Positions 22,601 to 31,600 of a stretch of 64,000 nt of DNA are shown here, in pieces. The first letter of the stretch is position 1. Each line of letters opens with the position of its first letter. Under the pieces are notes generated by a model. That model made no database searches, was not told the origin of the DNA, and saw only the letters and a program-made list of their open reading frames with translations. Source of the DNA: Flabesymbios commensalis (Eukaryota; Annelida; Polychaeta; Terebellida; Flabelligeridae); assembly GCA_964017125.1 (NCBI GenBank), contig OZ024912.1, positions 65,583,890 to 65,647,889 of the forward strand, read 5' to 3'. The position numbers and the translations under genes are program-made.

Positions 22601-25600
22601 TTCGAAAATCATGAAACTGAATATGAGTGTCAATGATTTTATCTATGAGTAACATGGTAAACTATTACCTGATCATGTCGAAACGGTAGTGGTGTCATTT
22701 CTGAAACATTTATTTTAGAATTTCCTTACATTATTATAGTAAATACATTAATTTTTTTTATTATTTTGCATCCTACAAAGTCAGTAAAATAATATGTAAT
22801 AGTACACTAATATGTGATGATAGTGGTAAGACATATTGGTTACTTTGTGTCTTAGTGCATGACTATCGTCACGGCAGTAGTCGATATGATCCTGATGATC
22901 GGTTGTCTGAGAGTTTGCCTGGCCACTACTATGCCGCAGACCATGATAAGACTGTTGAGCGAGTATCACAACGAGACATAGCAACACAATCTTCCTTTCT
23001 TAGTGATAAATCCACCAAGGAGGTATCTCCTTACTTGGCTGCAGAAAAACGAGTGGACGATATCTTTAACTCTGCGAGTAAAAGCTACAGGTAGGTTAAG
23101 TACAATTATGGTTGAGAAACAGATTCAAATCACCAGTAATTTGTAACTGCTACGATTTGAACTTTCGCTGCAAAATATAGTGAAACTGCTATTTCGACAT
23201 AAAATACTGAACAGGGTCTCGGGGTTCTTTCTTGATGTGTCTGTGGGTATTTCATTTTGGAAATCACCAGAAACTTTATTTGATTATATAGTGAATGAAA
23301 GCAAGAAACTACTTAACCGCTATAATAAATACTACCGAAGTCATTTAAATTTTCACCCACTTGAAGTTGTGTCTCTCTACCGCGGCCCACAACTCAAGTG
23401 GGTGAAAATTACTTGTATTTGTTAGCTCCCGCCGTCACCGTAGGTGAGACGAAGGGAGCTATGGATTCTACCTCCGTTTTTTTTTGGCCTCTTCTTTTGC
23501 CTATAACTTTGTAAGAAAATAAGCTAGGATAACAATTTTTGGTATGTGGGTTACTTCCAGGTGGCTAATGGACAGGTTGAAATATTTTTAATCTGAATTC
23601 AATACGCAAGGTTGCAGAGGAGAAAATGATGATGTGACGGCGTTGGGCCGTTGGGCCGTCCGTAAACAATTCGTTTCCGGAGCATATCTCTGAAAGTACT
23701 AGTCCGATTGTCTTCAAATTTTACACACAACACCCCTAGGGGGTCTAGTTGTGCCTTTTGGGGTATTTGAACTTTGACCTACTTCTGGTTCAGAACTATG
23801 ACCTATTTAAACGTTTTGACGCGCACTTCGTTTCCGGAGCAGATCTCGAAAAGTACTGGGCCGATGACAGTCATATTGCACATACATGTTCTCTAAGGTC
23901 CCTAGTTGTGCCTTTTCAGGTTTTTGGACCTTGACCTTGAAGTTGACCCAGCACTTTGACCTAATTTATAACATCGGTAAATCCGACTGAAAGATTTTGC
24001 GGAATATCATGAAAACCGCTCAAGATAGCTACACCATTACTATAAAACAAATTGTGAGGTTTCAGGAGAGGATGCATCTTGAAAAAATTCAAGTCGATAA
24101 AATTAAAAATGGCCGCCTATCGGCCATTATTCACCTCGACAGGCCTGATATTGCGGAATATCATGAAAACCGCTGAAGATAGCTACACCATTAATATCAA
24201 ATAAATTGTAAGGTTTCAGGAGAGGATGCATCTTGAAAAATTTGAAGTTGATAAAATTCAAAATGGCCGCCTATCAGCCATTATTCACCTCGACAGGCCT
24301 GATATTGTGGAATATCATGAAAACCGCTCAAGATATCTACACCATTACTATAAAACAAATTGTAAGGCTTCAGGAGAGGATGCATTTTGAAAAAATTCAA
24401 CTCGTCCAAGTTCAAAATGGCCGCCAATCGGCCATTATTCACTTTCACATGGCCGTTATTTGGTAAACCGTGCTAGATGGCTAGACCATTACTATAAAAC
24501 AAAATGTGTGATTTCAGGAGAGGATGCATCTTGAAAAAATTCGACTTGATAAAATTCAAAATGGCCGCTTATCGGCCATTATTCACTTTCACATGGCCGT
24601 TATTTGGTCAACCGTGCTAGATGGCTAGACCATTACTGTAAAACAAAATGTGAGATTTCAGATGAGGATGCATCTTGAAAAAATTTGACTTGATCCAATT
24701 TAAAATGGCCGCCTTTTCGGCCATTATTCATTTTCACATGGCTGATATTTGATAAACCGTGCTAGATGGCTAGACCATTACCTGATTACTATAAAACAAA
24801 GTGTGAGTTTTTCTGGGGAGGATGCACCCTGAAAATTTTTAACTCACGAATTCAAAATGGCCGACAATCAGCATTATTTACCTCGATAGGCCTGATATCA
24901 AGTAAACCGTGCTAGATAGCTAGACCATTACTATAAAACAAAATGTGACGTTTCGAGAGAGGATGCCTTTTAAAAACTTTCGAATCAATCGAATTCAAAA
25001 TGGCCGCCTATCGGCCACTATTTACTTTCACATTGCTGATATTTGGTAAACCGTGTTAGATAGCTGGACCATTACTATAAAACAAAATGTGAGATTACAA
25101 GAGAGGATGCATCTTGAAAAAAATTGACTCGATCAAATTAAAAATGGCCGCCTATCAGCCATTATTCACTTTCACATAGCCGGTTTTTGGTAACCGTACT
25201 AGATGGCTAGACCATTACTATAAAACAAAAGGTGAGATTTCAGGAGAGGATGCATCTTGAAAATTTTTGACTTGATCAAATTCAAAATGGCCTCCTATCG
25301 GCCATTATTCACTTTCACATGGGCGATATTTGGTAAACCGTGCTCGATGGCTAGACCATTACTATAGAATGAAATGTGAGATTTCAGCTGAGGATGCATC
25401 TTGGAAAATTTTGACTTGATCAAATTCAAAATGGCCACCTTTAGGCCATTATTCACTTTCACATGGCCGATATTTGGTAAACCGTGCTAGATAGCTAGAC
25501 GATTACTATAGAATGAAATGTGAGATTTCAGCTGAGGATGCATCTTGAAAAATTCTGACTCGATCAAATTCAAAATGGCCCCCTATCGGCCATTATTTAT

Positions 25601-28600
25601 TTTCACATGCCGAATATTTTGCAAACTGTGTTAGATGTTAGTCCATTACTATAAAACAAAATTTGAGGTTTCGGGGGAGAATGCACCCTAAGTTTTTAAC
25701 TAATTTATATCGAATTCAAAATGACCGTAAATCAGCTATTAGTTAACTCGATTGGCCTGATATCGGGTAAACTGTGCCAGATAGGTAGACCATTACTGGG
25801 ATACTGATTAGGATCATTAATTTCAATGGAGGTTTGCAATCTCTGACATACTGTCTAGTTCTTATCTTACTCTTAGACTGGGCTTCTTAGACCTAGTTGT
25901 CTTGCGTCTTGATTTTTGACCTATACTAGGACTACATTATTAACCCTATACAAAATTGCTTAAATCAAACTCTAATTCGGAGCGGGAGCTCCTGGACTTA
26001 TGTAGTCTTGTTTAATTTGAGACTAAACATCAAGTGGGTGAAAATTACTTGTATTTGTTTAATTTGAGACTAAACATCAAGTGAGTGAAAATTACTTGTA
26101 TTTGTTCAAGTTGAGACTGAACATTTGCAAATCTTGATGATTAGACACACATTTCATTCCCAATAACTGATTTTTCCCTGCTAATAAAACGGATTGAAAA
26201 CGACTCTATATAGTTGTCCTTAGTGGTTTAATCCCTACAGCACCGGAATTGACTTTATTTGTCAAAGTCTGACGTCTGTAGACGTCAGATTCTGACGCTA
26301 ACATATTTAAAATGGTAGTAGACCCATAACATAGGTATTCAAATGAATCAGAAAGGGCTAACTAAGACATTTATGATTATTTCAAATTGGAAAACTTCTT
26401 TGGTTTTCATGATTTTCTTAAAACAAATCAGCGCTTTAAGGGTTAAGGGCTGATCTATAGCCCGGCAAAATGATTATCAAGTAGATCCTACATGGAATAA
26501 GTTCTCTACATGGAATAAGTTTCTTCATATTTGTGAACTAGGTCATCTGACTCTTATATGACCAAAAAGTGAGGTTAGAATTTTTTTATGTGCGCACTTA
26601 CTGAGAAAGTCGCATTACAAATTGTAATTCTTTTTAACCAGAACTGATAAAAAATAGATCACATTTTTCTGAGGAATAAAGAAAGTTTGTCATAGCCCCC
26701 GCCAATCCAAGGCTAGAGTAACAACGCATTATGGTGTATATTTATAACCCTTTCACCACTAATGATGACTATAATCATTTGTAATGTGTTTTATTAGAAG
26801 ATTAAATCACATTGATACATACAGAAGTATATTTTTCATTACAGATCTAGTGCTCCTATCAAATCATCAAGTCATTCTGGTGTTTATGATAATACACATT
26901 CTGAGAGAGATTCTGTAATTCACTCCGAGCCAGGCAATGCCAGAGAACATGATGCAGAGCATGGTGATACACGCAGTCAAAGGTAAGCATGTCAAAGGAA
27001 ACAATAAATCTTAGTTACAGATACCGAGTATACCTGTAAAGGCGATACAGGTCCTGTATCTCCTTTACTCTTCTTCTATCCCGTCCCCATTATATACCGT
27101 ATTTATTCCAATAAATGCTAGGGGCATTAATCAGAATACCCCCTGAGATTACAAGGTGATGGGCGCTTATTAGAGCAGTTTTTTAATAGTCATACAGTGT
27201 ACATGATTGTGGGTTTTATTTTAAGATCAGGGGAGTGGGCAAGTATTGGAATATGGGCATTTATTAGAATAAATACAGTATCTCTCTTTGTCTTTCTTTT
27301 TCTTTGTTTCTATGATAACCTTATATGTTTTATAATTTCAGGACTATTGATATTTCACCAGTACATCAGCGTGATAAGTCACCAGAAAAAAATGATTTGT
27401 TTAAGTCAAATGGATATGACAGCCCTAGTCATGCAAGCAGAGAGGAGAAGGATCTAGTTAAAAACACAACCCCAGAGACCAACACTGTTCCAGTCTGTAG
27501 AACTGGTGATATCACAAAGGAAGAAATCCAGATTGAAACAGAAGTCGCTAGATATGTTCACAGAATTCACAAGAAAAAAGTAGAGGAGATTGCTCTGAGA
27601 TGCGGAGTTTCTCTTGTTTGGAAAAAGATACATGAAGGCTCCATAACTGCTATTCGACTAAGTGGAAACCCAGATGCAGAACTTTCCAGAGTTGATGTTA
27701 CCAAAGCAAAGGAATATTTGGAAAAATTTATTGCAAAAATACAAAATTCTATTATGGTTGATCGCTTGACTTATGATACTAATGTTCTCAGCGATGAGGA
27801 GATTAAGAGAATATTGAACCCGGTTAGTAAAGCTTGGGCCACAGCGTTATATATCGGGTCCAGTTCTCCAGGAGAGATCACAATAATCGGGGTCTACAGT
27901 ATAGTCAGATCAGCAAGTGAGTATTTGAAAAAAAAACTGGCATCTAAAATCACCAGCGATGATAGTCCAGGTGCAGCAAATGTTGATGAAGCTAGAGGTC
28001 TCACCTCAGAATATGTATTAAATGAAAATGGGGATCAGAAGCTGGCACTTATAATGAGGCCAAGTAAACAGAATGATGGTGTTTCTGATGATATGCTGAA
28101 GACATATCCTCCTGCATCAGAAAAGTATTCTAGTTTAACAACAAAAGCTGAAAGAGATGTAGGCAACATTTATAGTAGCGGCGATAAAGGAGCAATGGCC
28201 TCAACATGGACAACTAACTATGGAATGGATCTGAATGACGGATACACTTTTGTCCTCAAACCTCCCAGTGATGCATACAGCTTTTATACACCTGAAAAAA
28301 TTAAAGTTCTGGTATACACAAGTGATATTACTCGTCTGCAGGTTGGCGCTATTGTCAACCCTGCCAACTCCAATTTGAAACATCTAGCTGGGCTGGCAGG
28401 TGTGATAAGTAGGAAAGCTGGACATATTGTACAGGATGAATGCACCCGCTTTGTTCTGAGGGAAAAACCTCTGCAAGTGAGTTTTACATATCTCTTCTAA
28501 TGTATCACACTCCAAAATTCAATAATATTTAAATGTTTGCAATGTATTTTTTTACCTGTTGTACAATGTTGAATTGTAAATAAAAACCTTCTAGATGTAA

Positions 28601-31600
28601 TTAAATAAAATATTGTACCTTATTTTAGGCTGTTTCGTCTCTAAATTAGCTGGGTTTTTCCTTAATTATATTCATTAAACTGTGTTGCCCGTATTGCTTC
28701 TAGGTATCAGAGAATTTTGCAACAGGTGCTGGTCATTTACCGTGTGACTACATAATTCACGCAGTGGGTCCTATGATGAGTATGTACACTGATGAAGAAC
28801 CGTGTGCCTACGACTTAAAGCAGACAGTTGTTGGTGCTCTACACAGAGCTAACCAAGAGTTACAAGTGCAAAAAATTGCCATGCCGGCAATATCAACAGG
28901 TAAATGAGGGCTATGTAATGGCATCTCAGGTCAAACCAAAATATTTTAGTGCAAAATTTTCAGCTGAAATTTTCTTCATTTTAGAATGAAGAAAATAGTT
29001 TGATTTTGAAAAAAATGAACATCCCAGCATTGTCTTAGTAACTGAGTAGTCTACAAATAAATAGCTTTGTAAATTTTAACAGATAATATCATGAATTTTC
29101 ATTTAAAAAGTACTGATCACCACTTTGTAAAGGGACAATTAACATCATTTACCTTAGTTTTTTTATATATTTTTTTACATAGTTTTTCTACTATAGTGGT
29201 GCAGTTTACTAAGCAATTTGGGGGAAATGATACATAATAATATGCTGGTGTAGTAGTCTTTGTCGTGGACAATATTAGGCCTTCGTCACAAGCTACATGA
29301 TTTTTCTGGGGCTAATTATTCCATTTTAAAGTGTTTGCACTATTGCCATGAAGTCAATGTTCTCTCCTAGCATCACTTGTAACTTGATATCTAATTTGTA
29401 GACATGTGATGGCATATATATGTACTCCTATAATACTTTGCTGGCAATCTTTATTCAATGTGTTTTTTTCAGGCATTTTTAAAGTTCCAGAAGATGTCTG
29501 TGGAAGAAGCATGTTTGAAGGAATTATGCAGTTCAGCCAGGAAGCTGAAAAAAGAAAGAATCAGAAATGTCACATAAAGGAAATACATCAAGTGAATTTA
29601 GTGCAAGACGTCACTGATCTGTTTGTGGCTATGTTCCAACAGCTAAAGGAACGATTTGATGACAGTACCCCACCTGAAGCAGAAGAAATACCTAGAGAAA
29701 TTGTCTCTGAAGATATGGCTGCAATGGCTACAGCTGAAGTGCCTCAACTCGATGAGGAGATTACAGTTAAAAAAACAGATGTCACTTCATCACAGACGAA
29801 TAGTTCAAGTAAATATGTGTCTGAAGAAAGAAGGTATGCTCCAGGCTCTGACTTGGTGTCTCCTGCATCAAAACATGATGAAGATATCCAGTCTAATGCT
29901 TTTGAAGATGATCTTATTCAAGGTATTAAAGCAATACAAGTGATACCCCAAGAAAAGAGTCCGGGTGAGAATAAAACCAGTGATGGCAGTAAAGTATTTG
30001 CCACCATTGAACAGCAAACATCTGCTGCTTTACGAAATGACAAGAGTTACAGAGATACGTCAGCTAGTATCACATCTCCGAAGAAATTAGCACTAGTAGA
30101 TGATTATGGTGAAGAACTTGCTGGTTTTCTGGAGAAAGATTTTGACACATTGCACATATCAGGCCACAGTAGTGATCGATCAGAATATGGCAGTCATGAA
30201 GGAACTCTACGTAGTAGATCATATGATGACAATGATGATATCATACAACGTACATCTCATGGGGAGACTTACAGCAGTAATTCAAATACATCCTCTAAAG
30301 ACACATATGACAAAACACCGCTGAATAGTAAACACAGTACCCCACAAGCCACAGCTCGTAGCAGTACATCACCACATGGAAGTCTACATAACACTCCACA
30401 TGGCAGCTTACATGGCTCAATACTTGGTAGTCTACATAATACACCACTAAATACACCTAAAACTACTCCAGCTGGTAGTTTGCATGCCACTCCAGCTGGC
30501 AGTTTTCATGCCACTCCAGCTGGCAGTCTTCATGCCACTCCAGCTGGTAGTCTTCATGCCACTCCAGCTGGTAGTCGCCACACCACACCATTGAATACCC
30601 CCAGAGAAATGTATGAAGAAAATATTGCTGATAGATCTTCTCATAGCATACATAGCACTCCGCGTGGTAGTGTGCATAATTCACTGTATAATAGTGCACA
30701 CAACACACCCCGCAACACATCACAGGATAGTGTCCATACTATTCCAGCTGGCAGCTCTCATGGCACACCTCGTGGTAATACCCTCACTTCTACAACTGGT
30801 ACATCATATAGTGCATTCCATACACCTTCACATGAGCCTTTACATGTGAGTGGTCACAACACTCCTTATGATAGTCTGCGATCTTCACCACTTGGCACTC
30901 CACGGGGTTTGACTCACATATCAGCACCCCATAGTAGTCATCAAGCTACACCTCCAGCTGGTAGTCTTCATGCCACTCCAGCTGGTAGTCTTAATGCCAC
31001 TCCAGCTGGTAGTCTTGATGCCACTCCAGCTGGTAGTTCACATAGCACACCTCATGGTAGTATGCGAGGCTCACCGATCGGCAGTCTACACAGTACACCC
31101 AGGGCATCACTTCATGGAAGTATACACTCCACATCAGCAGATATTGATGGATATGATTTTGATGATATGGAAACTTGTGAATTTTGTGCAAACATTATAG
31201 TAAATCTCAAACATCAACAAGAATGTGGACACAAACTATGCAATGACTGTATGACATTCAATGAATACCCAAATCAAAAATGCCCTCTCTGTGATACAAG
31301 CTCGAAATCAGAGGCACTTGTAGGAAGTCAACCAGCAAATGGCAAAATGACGGAGCAGATAGATAGAAGTATACAATTACCAGGATTCTCTGACATAGCA
31401 ACTATTGTCATCAACTATCGCTTCCCATCCGGAGTTCAACAGGTTGGATATTTTTTTGTTTTCTCATTGTTATTACTCAGCAGCAAATACTGTATTTATT
31501 CTAATGAAGACATGGGGGATGGTTGCTTATTAGAGTAGTTTTTAGCCCGCCTTTTAATTTTAATTAAAAAAGGTGGGCTATTGCAATTGAAGTTCGGCGG

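Noticed and set aside
29406-29472. Upstream extension of coding exon 9 from an ATG at 29406
   Set aside because: A strong polypyrimidine acceptor at 29466-29472 and in-phase macro-domain continuity from exon 8 show that this is intron.
30447-30723. ORFs on both strands in the coding minisatellite
   Set aside because: They are shadows of the GSLHxTP repeats of the Deltex-type gene.
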